The notes: generated by a model from the sequence alone, not told the origin. A stretch of 64,000 bases of DNA from Lewinella sp. IMCC34191 (GCF_003390935.1 NZ_QNQZ01000004.1:186001-250000), one strand, 5' to 3'. Counted from the first letter of the stretch, positions 9,576 through 18,408 are shown. Numbers and translations are program-made.

Positions 9576-10187
9576 CTAGCGGGCCGCCGTAATGGGGCGG
9601 ATCTCAATATCGCGCCACCGCACTTTGATCCCGCCACCATCGTGAATCTGCAGGGCGATGGATCCCTTTCCTTCTCCTATCTTCTCGTCGGTAAGCTGCA
9701 CCATCTCATGGCCGTTGAGCCAGGTGGTCACCGTCGGTCCCACTACGCGGATTTTCATCTCATTCCACTCCCCCATCTTTAGGTACTTATCCCTTTCGGG
9801 GTTGGGCTTGATGAGCCAGCCCCGGCCGTAGGATTCGTAGATGCCACCCGTATCGTGCCCCGGAGGCGCCACTTCTACCTGCCAGCCGGTGATCTTCGTC
9901 CCCTCCAGCGTTGAGCGGAAGAAAACGCCGCTGTTGCCATCCGCTTCCTGCTTAAACTCCAGCGTGAGCTCGAAGTCATCGTAATACGCGTCGGTGCTCA
10001 GGTAGCCGTATTCCGCCTTGGGTCCGCTTTCGCAGATGATCTCGCCATCTTCCACGTACCACTTTTCGTCGCCGTGTACGGTCCACCCGTCCAGGCTTTC
10101 CCCGTCGAACAGGTCGGTATAGGCCGGTCGGTTACAGGAACAAAGAAACAGGAAGACGGTAGCGGGAAGAAGAAGCTTGCTTAGCAC
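9576..10187 (-). CDS. DUF1080 (3-keto-disaccharide hydrolase-like) lipoprotein
   Basis: 203 aa with a lipoprotein signal (FLFLCSC, Cys at about 17-19). Almost the whole mature protein is one DUF1080 concanavalin-like jelly-roll: LFDGESLDGWTVHG near the start, DFELTLEFKQEADGNSGVFFRS, and the closing IALQIHDGGGIKVRWRDIEIRPI. DUF1080 members have been linked to hydrolysis of 3-keto-glycosides or to glycan binding; the activity here is inferred. It faces the GH13 lipoprotein across an inverted repeat. Length is normal for a single-domain member. Confidence 0.9.
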   Translation of the reverse strand: MLSKLLLPATVFLFLCSCNRPAYTDLFDGESLDGWTVHGDEKWYVEDGEIICESGPKAEYGYLSTDAYYDDFELTLEFKQEADGNSGVFFRSTLEGTKITGWQVEVAPPGHDTGGIYESYGRGWLIKPNPERDKYLKMGEWNEMKIRVVGPTVTTWLNGHEMVQLTDEKIGEGKGSIALQIHDGGGIKVRWRDIEIRPITAAR

Positions 10188-10238
10188 GATCGAAGAAATT
10201 GGTCAGGCGCGGAAGATATTCCCTTTATTCGATATACG

Positions 10239-10260
10239 GGGCGACGGAGCGCAGGTAGAA
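10239..10260 (+). repeat. Dispersed GC-rich repeat, copy 3 (intergenic)
   Basis: This 22-base copy is identical, in reverse complement, to the one at 17785-17806. It lies upstream of the broken DinB-like gene and of the divergent DUF1080 gene. Confidence 0.6.
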
Positions 10261-10318
10261 ACCCTGCCAGAACGAATCCGGCTCCCCTTTACCCTGCTTC
10301 TCTTACAATTGCCCCGAT

Positions 10319-10680
10319 ATGCACCGGTTCTTACCCTTCCTTTTCCTGTTGGTCAGTTTGCCCTGTCAGGCCCAACAGGACACCCTCCCCTACGCGGAGA
10401 CCGGCAGGAACTCACCTTCACCGATCTGCGAACCCGGACGCTGCAGCGGATTGCCGAAGCCAGCAGCCTTTTCCGGGCTTTGACCGCGGCGGATCTGGCC
10501 ACCCGGCGCGTAAAGTTTTCCGACGGCGGCACCTATTCGGAATACCCGCTCTGGAACCTGATAAACGGGCCTATCGCGGATGCGCTCTACCATACGGGGC
10601 AACTGGTCACCTTTCGCCGGACTATCGGAAATCCCGCCGATCCGCGGGTGAATCATTTCCGGGGCAAACTGACCGACTAA
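10319..10680 (+). pseudogene. DinB-like family protein, internally deleted and frameshifted
   Basis: A start at 10319 gives a clear signal peptide (MHRFLPFLFLLVSLPCQAQQ) that soon runs into an unrelated frame. From about 10402 a different frame encodes the recognisable C-terminal half of a secreted DinB-like family: ELTFTDLRTRTLQRIAEAS, then EYPLWNLINGPIADALYH and GQLVTFRRTIGNP, ending in FRGKLTD. The usual middle helix bundle of about 60-70 residues is missing, and the two parts are in different frames, so the gene is probably dead. A long open frame beginning at 10177 covers the C-terminal part but starts inside the neighbouring promoter and lacks a sensible N terminus. A sequencing error could explain the frame change but not the missing middle. 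Confidence 0.65.
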
Positions 10681-10718
10681 CTCCGTGTTGCAGTAGCAAC
10701 CAACAAATCAAAATCACT

Positions 10719-11666
10719 ATGAAAGCCTACACCCTTACTTCCCCCGATGGCCCGGACGGGCTCCATTTATCCGAACTGCCCGTTCCCCGCCCCGGCAAAG
10801 GGGAAGTCCTGATCGAGGTGCGCGCCCTTTCCCTCAACCCGGTCGACTCAAAAACCGCCCGGGGAAAGGCGTTGTACGGATCGCTAAAGGATGAGGATCC
10901 CATCGTCCTGGGCTGGGACGTCGCCGGCCGCATTAAGGAGGTCGGTGAGGGTGCCGGCAAATTCGTAGCGGGACAGGATGTATTCGGGATGGTCAATTTT
11001 CCCGGCCACGGAAAGGCTTACGCGGAGTACGTCGCCGCCCCGGTCAATCAATTGGCCCTGAAGCCGGAGAACGTCGACTTCGACGAGGCGGCGGCGGCTA
11101 CCCTCGCCGCCCTGACCGCCTGGCAAAACCTGATCGAGATCGCACAGATCAAGGAAGGCCAGCGGGTATTGGTCCACGCGGCTGGTGGCGGCGTCGGTCA
11201 CTTCGCGGTGCAACTCGCCAAGGAACGGGGTGCCTACGTTATCGGTACCGGCTCGGCCTCAAAGCAGGACTTCATCCGGGAATTGGGAGCCGACGAAGCC
11301 ATCAACTACGAGGAATCCAAATTCGAGGATGTGCTCAGCCCCGTAGACGTCGTCCTGGAGTCGCTGAGTCCGGAGCATCTGGAACGGTCGTTGCAAATCG
11401 TCAAGCCAGGCGGTAAACTATTAAGCATTGCCGCCGGTCTGAGCGACAAACTTCAGGAGCAGGCCGAATTCAAGAGCGTCGAACTCTACCACCATCTCGT
11501 CGAGTCAAACGGGGAACAAATGCAGGCCATCGCCGAGCGGCTGGCCGACGGTCGACTCAAGGCGCACGTCTCCGAAACTTTTTCGTTGCCTAACTTACCT
11601 GCCGCCCTTCGCAAGCTGGAAGAAGGAAGCACCCGGGGCAAAATCATCATTGCTCTCAATCAGTAA
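10719..11666 (+). CDS. NADP-dependent zinc-free MDR oxidoreductase (quinone oxidoreductase-like)
   Basis: 315 aa, a full-length medium-chain dehydrogenase/reductase. The GroES-like N-terminal domain holds the VLIEVRALSLNPVDSK and LGWDVAGRI blocks. The Rossmann domain carries VLVHAAGGGVGHFAVQLAK (about 148-166), the AxxGGVG nucleotide-binding motif of quinone oxidoreductases. The Cys ligands for structural and catalytic zinc are absent. It probably reduces quinones or alpha,beta-unsaturated carbonyls with NADPH. Single gene; the start is the first ATG after a short A-rich leader. Confidence 0.9.
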   Translation: MKAYTLTSPDGPDGLHLSELPVPRPGKGEVLIEVRALSLNPVDSKTARGKALYGSLKDEDPIVLGWDVAGRIKEVGEGAGKFVAGQDVFGMVNFPGHGKAYAEYVAAPVNQLALKPENVDFDEAAAATLAALTAWQNLIEIAQIKEGQRVLVHAAGGGVGHFAVQLAKERGAYVIGTGSASKQDFIRELGADEAINYEESKFEDVLSPVDVVLESLSPEHLERSLQIVKPGGKLLSIAAGLSDKLQEQAEFKSVELYHHLVESNGEQMQAIAERLADGRLKAHVSETFSLPNLPAALRKLEEGSTRGKIIIALNQ

Positions 11667-11702
11667 GGGACCTACCCTCTTGCCTATTTTCAAAAGTCAG
11701 TC

Positions 11703-14402
11703 ATGTACATCCGCAATCGATTCCGCCACCTTCTTTTACTACTCGGCTTCCTCGTAATTACCCTCGACATCGCCGCAGAAATTCGCCTGCCACGACTGAT
11801 TGGTGATAACGTCGTCTTGCAGCGGGACCAGGAGCTGAATGTGTGGGGATGGGCATCGCCGGGCGAACGGATCCGCATCCAAATTGCGGGGGAAAGCCTG
11901 CGGACACGCGCCGATGAAGACGGAAACTGGTCGGTTACGCTGCCCTCCCAGCCGGCCGGCGGCCCCTTCACCATGACCCTGAAGGGCGAGAACACCATCG
12001 AGGTCGAAAACATCGTCTTCGGTGATGTGTGGGTCTGCTCCGGCCAGTCCAACATGACGGTCTGGCTGGAACGGGTCAAGGAAATCTACGGCGAGGAGAT
12101 CGCGGCGGCGGACTATCCGATGATCCGCGAATTTTTCGTGCCCACTATGACCGAACTTAGCGGACCCCGGGAAGACTTTCCGGAGGGAGACTGGAAAGTG
12201 GTTACCCCCGAGAGCGTCATGGACATGAGCGCTATCGGGTACTTCTTCGCCCGGCGGCTGCACGAAACGTACGATATCCCCGTCGGCATTATCAACACGG
12301 CAGTAGGGGGTACCCCCATCGAAGCCTGGACGAGTGCGGAGGGGCTGCGCGACTTTGCCGATCTACAGGAGACGATCCGCCGGAACAGTGACCCTGAATT
12401 TCTGGCGAAGCTTAACGCACCGCGTACCGGAGGCGGGCAAAATTCAGGTCCGCCGCCGGTCACCGATCAGGGTTTGATCGAGGAGTGGTACTCGCCGGAC
12501 TACGAGCCTCAGGGCTGGCAAAACTTCTATATCCCCGGATACTGGGAAGACCAGGGCGTGCACGACCTCAACGGTACGGTTTGGTTTCGCCGGGAAATCG
12601 ACATCCCCGAAGGCTGGGTAGGAAAAGAACTCAAGCTGTTCATGGGCCGCATCGTGGACGCCGACGTGATGTACGTCAATGGAGAAGAGATCGGCAATAT
12701 CACGTACCAGTATCCGCCCCGGCGTTACACCGTTCCGACCGGTCTGCTCAAGGAAGGTAAAAACTTGCTGACCGTTCGGGTGACCAATCAGGGAGGTAAG
12801 GGCGGCTTCGTACCGGATAAAACCTATGTCCTCACCGATGGGCAAGACAGCATGGACCTCAAAGGGACCTGGCAGTACAAAGTCGGCGAAGTATACCAGC
12901 CCCGATCGTGGGGCGGCGGCGGCGGATTCTTCTTTTCGGCCCAAAACCAGCCGGCCGCGCTGTACAATGCCATGGTGGCACCCATCGAGCGATTCGGCGT
13001 AACCGGGTTCAATTGGTACCAGGGCGAGTCCAACGTCGGCAAGGCCCAGGAGTATTACGACTTGCTTCCGGCCCTCATCCGCGACTGGAGGGAAAACTTC
13101 GACCAGGGCGAACTCCCCTTCCTCACCGTTCAGTTAGCTAACTTCCAGGATGCTACCTACCTGCCCGTCGAGAGTCAGTGGGCCGTGCTGCGGGATGCCC
13201 AGCTACAGTCGCTCCAGTTACCGAATACGGGCCTGGCAGTCGCCACCGATATCGGCGAATGGAACGACATCCACCCCCTGAATAAACTGGACGTCGCCGA
13301 ACGCCTGGCACTGGAGGCCCGGCGCCTGGCTTACGGGGAAGATGAACTTGTTTCTAGCGGCCCCCTCTTCCGCTCCGCGGTCGTCGACGGTGATCGCATC
13401 CGTATCCAGTTCGATCGGGTCGGTGAAGGGCTGACGACGACGGACGGGCTAGCCCCCCAGTATTTCGCGGTGGCCGGATACGACCGGGACTACCACTGGG
13501 CAGAGGCCAAAATTGAAGGAGATGAGGTGGTGGCGTGGTCGGAAGACGTGCCCAACCCCCGGTATGTCCGCTACGCATGGGCCGACAACCCCTTCGGCGC
13601 CAATCTGACCAACCATACCGGTTTGCCGGCCTCCCCTTTTCAATCGGACGATCAGGTCGCCGAAAAAGATGCGCTCTGGCAGGGCAAGCAGGCAGGTGTG
13701 GTGCTCACTTACGATGACGCGCTCGCCGGCCAGTTGGATCGGGTCATCCCGCTGCTCGACAGCCTGAATCTAAAAGCCTCCTTCTACCTCACCGCCGCCT
13801 TTCCCGGCTTTCAGAGCCGTATTGAAGACTGGCGTCGTGCCGCCCGGAACGGTCATGAGCTGGGCAATCACACCCTTTACCACCCGTGCGACGCCAGTGG
13901 GCCGGGCCGGGAGTGGGTTGCTGCAAACAATGATCTCAGCCAGTACACCATCGAAGGGTTACTGCGGGAGATTGACGTGACCAACAGCCTTCTGCAAGCC
14001 CTCGATGGAGAGACCGAGCGCACCTTCGCCTATACCTGCGGCGACACCGCGACCGCCGACGGGAGCTTCAAGGATGCACTACGGGAACGATTCACCGCCG
14101 CACGGGGTACCTCCCCCGGTCTGGACACCCCAGCCTCCGCTGACCTTTACAATCTCCATACCTACGTCGCCAACGGACATTCCGCCGAGGACATGATCGC
14201 CTGGATCGAACGGGCGAAAAAGGAGAATGCCCTGATTACCCTCCTTTTTCACGGCGTCGGTGGCGGGCACGGTATAAACGTTAGCGGGGAAGCACACCGG
14301 GAGCTGATTGAATACCTTTACCAGGATCAGGATGAAGTATGGGTCACTACGCTACGGGATGCCGTACGGCAAATGACCCAGCAGAAGGAAACAACCAAGT
14401 AA
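11703..14402 (+). CDS. Secreted sialate O-acetylesterase fused to a polysaccharide deacetylase
   Basis: 899 aa with a signal peptide (about 1-23). Residues 24-650 are a sialate O-acetylesterase-like protein: CSGQSNM (112-118) contains the SGNH nucleophile S116, VGGTPIEAW is a conserved block, and a DIHPLNK segment supplies the catalytic Asp/His. A beta-sandwich insertion sits near 250-400. Residues 665-890 are a NodB-type deacetylase: LTYDDA (about 670-675) is motif 1 (usual TFDDG) and HELGNHTLYHP (from about 718) gives the metal-binding His pair. Both halves remove acetyl groups from sugars, so one chain may de-O- and de-N-acetylate a glycan. Esterase and deacetylase calls follow from family motifs; the joint substrate is an inference. 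Confidence 0.85.
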   Translation: MYIRNRFRHLLLLLGFLVITLDIAAEIRLPRLIGDNVVLQRDQELNVWGWASPGERIRIQIAGESLRTRADEDGNWSVTLPSQPAGGPFTMTLKGENTIEVENIVFGDVWVCSGQSNMTVWLERVKEIYGEEIAAADYPMIREFFVPTMTELSGPREDFPEGDWKVVTPESVMDMSAIGYFFARRLHETYDIPVGIINTAVGGTPIEAWTSAEGLRDFADLQETIRRNSDPEFLAKLNAPRTGGGQNSGPPPVTDQGLIEEWYSPDYEPQGWQNFYIPGYWEDQGVHDLNGTVWFRREIDIPEGWVGKELKLFMGRIVDADVMYVNGEEIGNITYQYPPRRYTVPTGLLKEGKNLLTVRVTNQGGKGGFVPDKTYVLTDGQDSMDLKGTWQYKVGEVYQPRSWGGGGGFFFSAQNQPAALYNAMVAPIERFGVTGFNWYQGESNVGKAQEYYDLLPALIRDWRENFDQGELPFLTVQLANFQDATYLPVESQWAVLRDAQLQSLQLPNTGLAVATDIGEWNDIHPLNKLDVAERLALEARRLAYGEDELVSSGPLFRSAVVDGDRIRIQFDRVGEGLTTTDGLAPQYFAVAGYDRDYHWAEAKIEGDEVVAWSEDVPNPRYVRYAWADNPFGANLTNHTGLPASPFQSDDQVAEKDALWQGKQAGVVLTYDDALAGQLDRVIPLLDSLNLKASFYLTAAFPGFQSRIEDWRRAARNGHELGNHTLYHPCDASGPGREWVAANNDLSQYTIEGLLREIDVTNSLLQALDGETERTFAYTCGDTATADGSFKDALRERFTAARGTSPGLDTPASADLYNLHTYVANGHSAEDMIAWIERAKKENALITLLFHGVGGGHGINVSGEAHRELIEYLYQDQDEVWVTTLRDAVRQMTQQKETTK

Positions 14403-14425
14403 CCAGCCATACGCTTCTCGAAAGC

Positions 14426-14507
14426 GTTGGGGGGGGGCAGTCGATGCGGCTGTACTCAAGCAACCACTACCCGCCCGTGTCGCAGACGGATGGTGCCCCC
14501 CCCCAAC
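14426..14507. terminator. Inverted repeat with G9/C9 arms downstream of the esterase/deacetylase gene
   Basis: Arms GTTGGGGGGGGGCA (14426-14439) and TGCCCCCCCCCAAC (14494-14507) are perfect over 14 bases, with a 54-base loop. It starts 24 nt after the stop codon. No T-run follows, so intrinsic termination is only possible, not shown. The homopolymer arms are unusual and could also be slippage-prone. Confidence 0.45.
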
Positions 14508-14641
14508 CGACCGATCCGCGCTGAAGAATTCGTGCCGGTATACCGCAACCCGCTCGGATCACGCTGGCAGTATACCCGAACATAGTCCGTCGGGTTGCTC
14601 TTATCTAAGAACGGAGCCCCCTATTGGTCTCTGGCCACACT

Positions 14642-15400
14642 ATGACCGAAACCGATATTCTCCTTCACTGGGCTTACGTAGCTATTATGGGTGCCAGCGC
14701 CGCTGCCATCCTTTTCATGGCCCGAAACCCGAAGGGCGTCCCCCAGTACAAATACCTGATTCACGCCTTCGTAGTGATCTGGTCCGGATTGGTGTATTCG
14801 GCCATTGCCTTCGGCCAGGGCACCATCGAGGTAGCCGGAGAAACAGTCTATGTCGGTCGCTACGTAGACTGGGTGATCAGTACGCCCCTTTTACTTTTAT
14901 CGCTGGTCCTGACCGGCAAGTACACGCTCAAATTAGAGGGATCTATCACCGCCGGCATGCTGGGTTCCCAGGCCATCATGATCATCTGCGGCCTCATGGG
15001 CGATATCTCCACCGGTGGCGTGCGGTGGTTCTGGTACATCGCCGGCTGCGTTGCCCTGCTCATCGTCTTCCGCCTGATGTGGCGGGAGCTTTACGCCAAG
15101 GCAAAAATTCAGGGTCCGGATTTGACCGCAGCTTATAAAGCGTCGGCGGTTTTCCTGAGCGTGCAGTGGTTGCTCTACCCCCTGGCCTGGGCCCTGGGAA
15201 CACCGGGGTTGGGCCTCTTCAATCCTTTGTTGACAACGGTGCTCTTCATCGTCCTACCGATCGTGTCCAAGGCAGGTTTCGCGTTTTACAATCTGTCCAA
15301 ATTACGTGCCCTCCCGGATAACCTGCACCAGGCCGCCGTCAATCCGCGCAGTGCCGAGGAGGTCGAGCAGGACCGCCCTCTCGCAGTGTTGGCCGCCTAG
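14642..15400 (+). CDS. Xenorhodopsin-type microbial rhodopsin
   Basis: 252 aa from the ATG at 14642; an in-frame TTG at 14624 would add six residues. Seven membrane helices. Helix C reads RYVDWVISTPLLLLSL: R73, D76 (bacteriorhodopsin D85), S80 (T89) and S87 (D96). Helix F keeps W176, Y179, P180 and W183 of the retinal pocket. In helix G the Schiff-base Lys is K210 (IVSKAGF), and the residue four before it, the D212 counter-ion of pumps, is P206. That proline is characteristic of Anabaena sensory rhodopsin and xenorhodopsins, which include inward proton pumps. Direction of transport or sensing is inferred, not shown. No carotenoid or retinal-synthesis gene or transducer gene is in the window. 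It converges with the dehydrogenase gene 23 nt away. Confidence 0.9.
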   Translation: MTETDILLHWAYVAIMGASAAAILFMARNPKGVPQYKYLIHAFVVIWSGLVYSAIAFGQGTIEVAGETVYVGRYVDWVISTPLLLLSLVLTGKYTLKLEGSITAGMLGSQAIMIICGLMGDISTGGVRWFWYIAGCVALLIVFRLMWRELYAKAKIQGPDLTAAYKASAVFLSVQWLLYPLAWALGTPGLGLFNPLLTTVLFIVLPIVSKAGFAFYNLSKLRALPDNLHQAAVNPRSAEEVEQDRPLAVLAA

Positions 15401-15423
15401 CTGCAGAGGCTTGTGGATACGCG

Positions 15424-18336
15424 TCAGGCCCAACTCCCCCACAACACTTCCGCCGAATGCCAGGCCCGCCACCCCAGTTCGTCCTTGACCGTATGGCGAC
15501 AACTGGTACCGGAGGCCACCACCACGGCATCGGGCGACCGATCCCGAATTTTGGAAATCAATGACTGCTCCGCGATCGTACGGCTCAGCTCATAGTGCTC
15601 AGCTTCGTAACCGAAGGAGCCGGCCATCCCGCAACAGCCGCTGTCCAGTAGCGTCACGCTGAAGTTTTGCGGCAGCGATAAAATGGACGCGCACTTGCCG
15701 CTATCCCCCAGCGCCTTCTCGTGACAGTGGACGTGCAGTAGGATTGCGCGTGGCTCCGTCCCAAAGTCTTCCGCCGCGAGCCGGCCGAGCGCTACCTCCC
15801 GGTACAGCCATTCGTCGAAGGTGAAGCAGTGCGTCGCCAGTACGTGGGCGGCCTCCTGCAGTTCTCCCCGCAGTAGTTTCGGATACTCGTCGCGAAAACC
15901 AAGGATGGCGGATGGTTCCAGCCCCACTAGCGGAGCTTCCTCCCCTACCCGGTGCCGGAAGCACTGCACGTTGTTATTAGCCAGGCGCCGAGCCTTCCGG
16001 AGCAATCCCTTACTGAGCGCTGCCCGGCCGCTCGGCCGGTGGCGGAGCCAGTGGACCTCGTAGCCCAGCTTCCACCAGAGCCGCAGGGCCGCCTTTCCGA
16101 CTTCCACGTCCTGGTAGTTGACGAATTCATCGCCGAAGAAATGAAGCGCTCCCCTACCGCCCGGCGCAAGGGGACGCTCCCGCTCGTAAAAGGTGCGCAG
16201 AGATTCCCGGGGGAAAGCCGGTAAGGAACGTTCGGCGGCAATACCCGCCGCTCGCTTCACCAGGGGGCCGGTAAGCTTCAGCAGCGAATTGCTCAGGCCC
16301 GGGACCTTGCCGCCCCACCGGTACAAGGTTTCGTTGGCAGCTACCAGCCGGGTACGCAGACCAAGGCCTTCCCGCTCCTGCCGCTGGTGGAGATACTCGG
16401 CTTTCAGGTTGGTCATATTCACCGTACTCGGGCACTCGCTGGTGCATGCCTTGCAACTCAGGCAGAGGTCCATCGCCTCGGCCAGCGCAGGGTGGGTAAA
16501 GGGGTCTTCCTTTTGATTGCGCGTCAGCACCTCGCGGAGTACGTTCGCCCGGCCCCGGGTACTGTCCCGCTCGTGAAGGGTGGCCCGGTAACTCGGGCAC
16601 ATGGCCCCGCCCGTAAGCTTGCGGCAGTCACCGGAGCCATTGCACTTTTCCGCCGACCGGAGTATGCCCTCGTCGTGGCTGAAGTCAAGGACGGTATCGT
16701 AGGCGGGGGTGTGGTGGCCGGCATCGTAACGCAGGCTTTCATTCATCGGCGGTGCCTCCACGATCTTCCCCGGGTTGAAGAGGTAGCTGGGGTCCCAGGC
16801 CTGCTTTAGCTCGATGAGGAGTTGGTACACCTCCTCCCCGAGCATCTCTTGCAGGAACTGCCCGCGTACCCGACCGTCACCGTGCTCACCGCTGAGGCTT
16901 CCCCGGTATTTCTTGACCAGGCGAGCTACATCGCGCGTGATTTCGTAAAATTTCCGCTGACCGGCTTCCGATTTCAGGTCCAGGATAGGCCGGAGGTGCA
17001 GTTCGCCTGCTCCGGCGTGGGCGTAGTAGACGGGGTGCTGCTGGTACACCTCCATCAGCTTACTGAACTCGGCGATGTAGTCGGCCAGGTCCGGCAGGGC
17101 GACCGCCGTATCTTCGATACAGGCTACGGCCTTGGCATCACCTACCATATTACCCAGTATCCCGAGGCCGGCGGAGCGCAGTGCCCAGACTTTAGCGGTG
17201 TTTATTTGGGCGGCGAGCGCAGGAGCAGCGTACGCCGGTTCGTCGAGCAGATCCGGGCCCATCAATCTTTGGCCAAGGTCGTTCGCCAGGGACAGCGCGG
17301 CTTCGTCAGTTTCCGACCGGTACTCTACCAGCAGGAGCGCCCGGGGATTGCCCTCCACGAAGGCGGCATTTCGGCGCTGGTCGGGATTTTCGAGCGCGAG
17401 GTTGAGGATGGTATCGTCCATCAGTTCGCACATAAAGGGTTGCGTCTTCATGGCGGCTTGCGTGGCCCGTAGTGACGCATCAATGGAGCGGAAGTGCAGC
17501 GCCACTACGGCGGAGCCCTCCGGGGGCAGGGGCAGGATGTTGACCTTCAGTTCGGAGGTGAAAGCCAGGGTACCCTCCGACCCCGCCAGCAGGGGAACGA
17601 GGTCGATATCCGCTTCCGCCGCCGCCGGTTCGAACTGACGGGCGAGATGATCCAGGGCATAGCCGTTGTTGCGCCGGGTGACCTCGGCTTTGGGGAAGGC
17701 TTCCAGCATCTTGTGGCGGGCATTGGGATCCGACAGGGTGCGATGGAGGAATTCCCGTACGCGCAAAACGGTTGGTGAATCGCCTTCTACCTGCGCTCCG
17801 TCGCCCAAATGGGCTACGCTGCCATCGGCGAGTACGACCCGTACGGCCCGCACGTGATCGCGGGTACTGCCCACGGTGATGCTCGTGCTGCCGCAACTGT
17901 TATTGCCGAACATCCCCCCGAGGGTGCAGCGGTTGGCGGTGCTGGTGTTGGGGCCGAACCAGCAGCCGTAGTCCGCCAGGGCGGCATTTAGCTGGTCGCG
18001 GATCACGCCCGGCTGCACGATCGCGTAGCCGGCTTCGGCATTAATCTCGATGATGTCGCGCATATGACGGCTGACGTCGACGACCAGGCCTGCCCCGACG
18101 GCCTGTCCCGCAAGGCTGGTACCGCCCGCCCGGGGGGTGATGGACAGTCCGTGGGTGCGCGCGAAGTCAACGCAGGCGACGACGTCTGCCTCCGAACGCG
18201 GGAAGGCCACGGCCTGCGGCAGCTCCCGGTAGACGCTGGCGTCGGTGGCAAAAAGAATACGGTGCAGGTCGTCCGTCTCCAGTTCGCCTTGCAGGCGAGT
18301 GGACAGTTCCGGCCAGGGGATAGCGGTGGTGGGCAT
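15424..18336 (-). CDS. FAD-linked oxidase with Fe-S and CCG domains (D-lactate/glycolate dehydrogenase-like)
   Basis: 970 aa. N-terminal FAD-binding PCMH domain (about 35-270): RAGGTSLAGQAVGAGLVVD and NNSCGSTSITVGSTRDHV bind FAD. The FAD-oxidase C-terminal domain covers 290-530, with HAGAGELHLRPILD and GSLSGEHGDGRVRG. Around 560-640 are ferredoxin-like Cys clusters, KCNGSGDC and LCLSCKACTSECP. The tail has two CCG-type blocks, HVHCHEKA and DSGCCGMAGSFGYE. This is the GlcD-plus-GlpC fusion often called D-lactate dehydrogenase (cytochrome) or Dld-II, which passes electrons to quinone at the membrane. Exact 2-hydroxyacid is unknown. An extra segment GDGAQVEGDS in the FAD domain coincides with the dispersed repeat at 17785. 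Confidence 0.88.
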   Translation of the reverse strand: MPTTAIPWPELSTRLQGELETDDLHRILFATDASVYRELPQAVAFPRSEADVVACVDFARTHGLSITPRAGGTSLAGQAVGAGLVVDVSRHMRDIIEINAEAGYAIVQPGVIRDQLNAALADYGCWFGPNTSTANRCTLGGMFGNNSCGSTSITVGSTRDHVRAVRVVLADGSVAHLGDGAQVEGDSPTVLRVREFLHRTLSDPNARHKMLEAFPKAEVTRRNNGYALDHLARQFEPAAAEADIDLVPLLAGSEGTLAFTSELKVNILPLPPEGSAVVALHFRSIDASLRATQAAMKTQPFMCELMDDTILNLALENPDQRRNAAFVEGNPRALLLVEYRSETDEAALSLANDLGQRLMGPDLLDEPAYAAPALAAQINTAKVWALRSAGLGILGNMVGDAKAVACIEDTAVALPDLADYIAEFSKLMEVYQQHPVYYAHAGAGELHLRPILDLKSEAGQRKFYEITRDVARLVKKYRGSLSGEHGDGRVRGQFLQEMLGEEVYQLLIELKQAWDPSYLFNPGKIVEAPPMNESLRYDAGHHTPAYDTVLDFSHDEGILRSAEKCNGSGDCRKLTGGAMCPSYRATLHERDSTRGRANVLREVLTRNQKEDPFTHPALAEAMDLCLSCKACTSECPSTVNMTNLKAEYLHQRQEREGLGLRTRLVAANETLYRWGGKVPGLSNSLLKLTGPLVKRAAGIAAERSLPAFPRESLRTFYERERPLAPGGRGALHFFGDEFVNYQDVEVGKAALRLWWKLGYEVHWLRHRPSGRAALSKGLLRKARRLANNNVQCFRHRVGEEAPLVGLEPSAILGFRDEYPKLLRGELQEAAHVLATHCFTFDEWLYREVALGRLAAEDFGTEPRAILLHVHCHEKALGDSGKCASILSLPQNFSVTLLDSGCCGMAGSFGYEAEHYELSRTIAEQSLISKIRDRSPDAVVVASGTSCRHTVKDELGWRAWHSAEVLWGSWA
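17785..17806 (-). repeat. Dispersed GC-rich repeat, copy 4 (inside CDS)
   Basis: All 22 bases are identical to the intergenic copy at 10239-10260. It lies in sense within the FAD-domain coding region, encoding GDGAQVE. Confidence 0.6.
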
Positions 18337-18400
18337 GCGGTGAAATTACGGAAGCGGGCGTAGGCAATCCCCCTCACAATAAGCGACGGTCAAAAATGGT

Positions 18401-18408
18401 TACTTTTG
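18401..18408 (+). promoter_or_regulatory. Bacteroidota -7 promoter element upstream of the PPIase operon
   Basis: TACTTTTG fits TAnnTTTG exactly and lies about 50 nt before the first ATG of the chaperone operon. I see no convincing -33 TTTG at the right distance. Confidence 0.5.

Noticed and set aside
14642-15400. Proteorhodopsin proton pump
   Set aside because: D96- and D212-equivalent acids are replaced by Ser and Pro, which fits xenorhodopsins instead.
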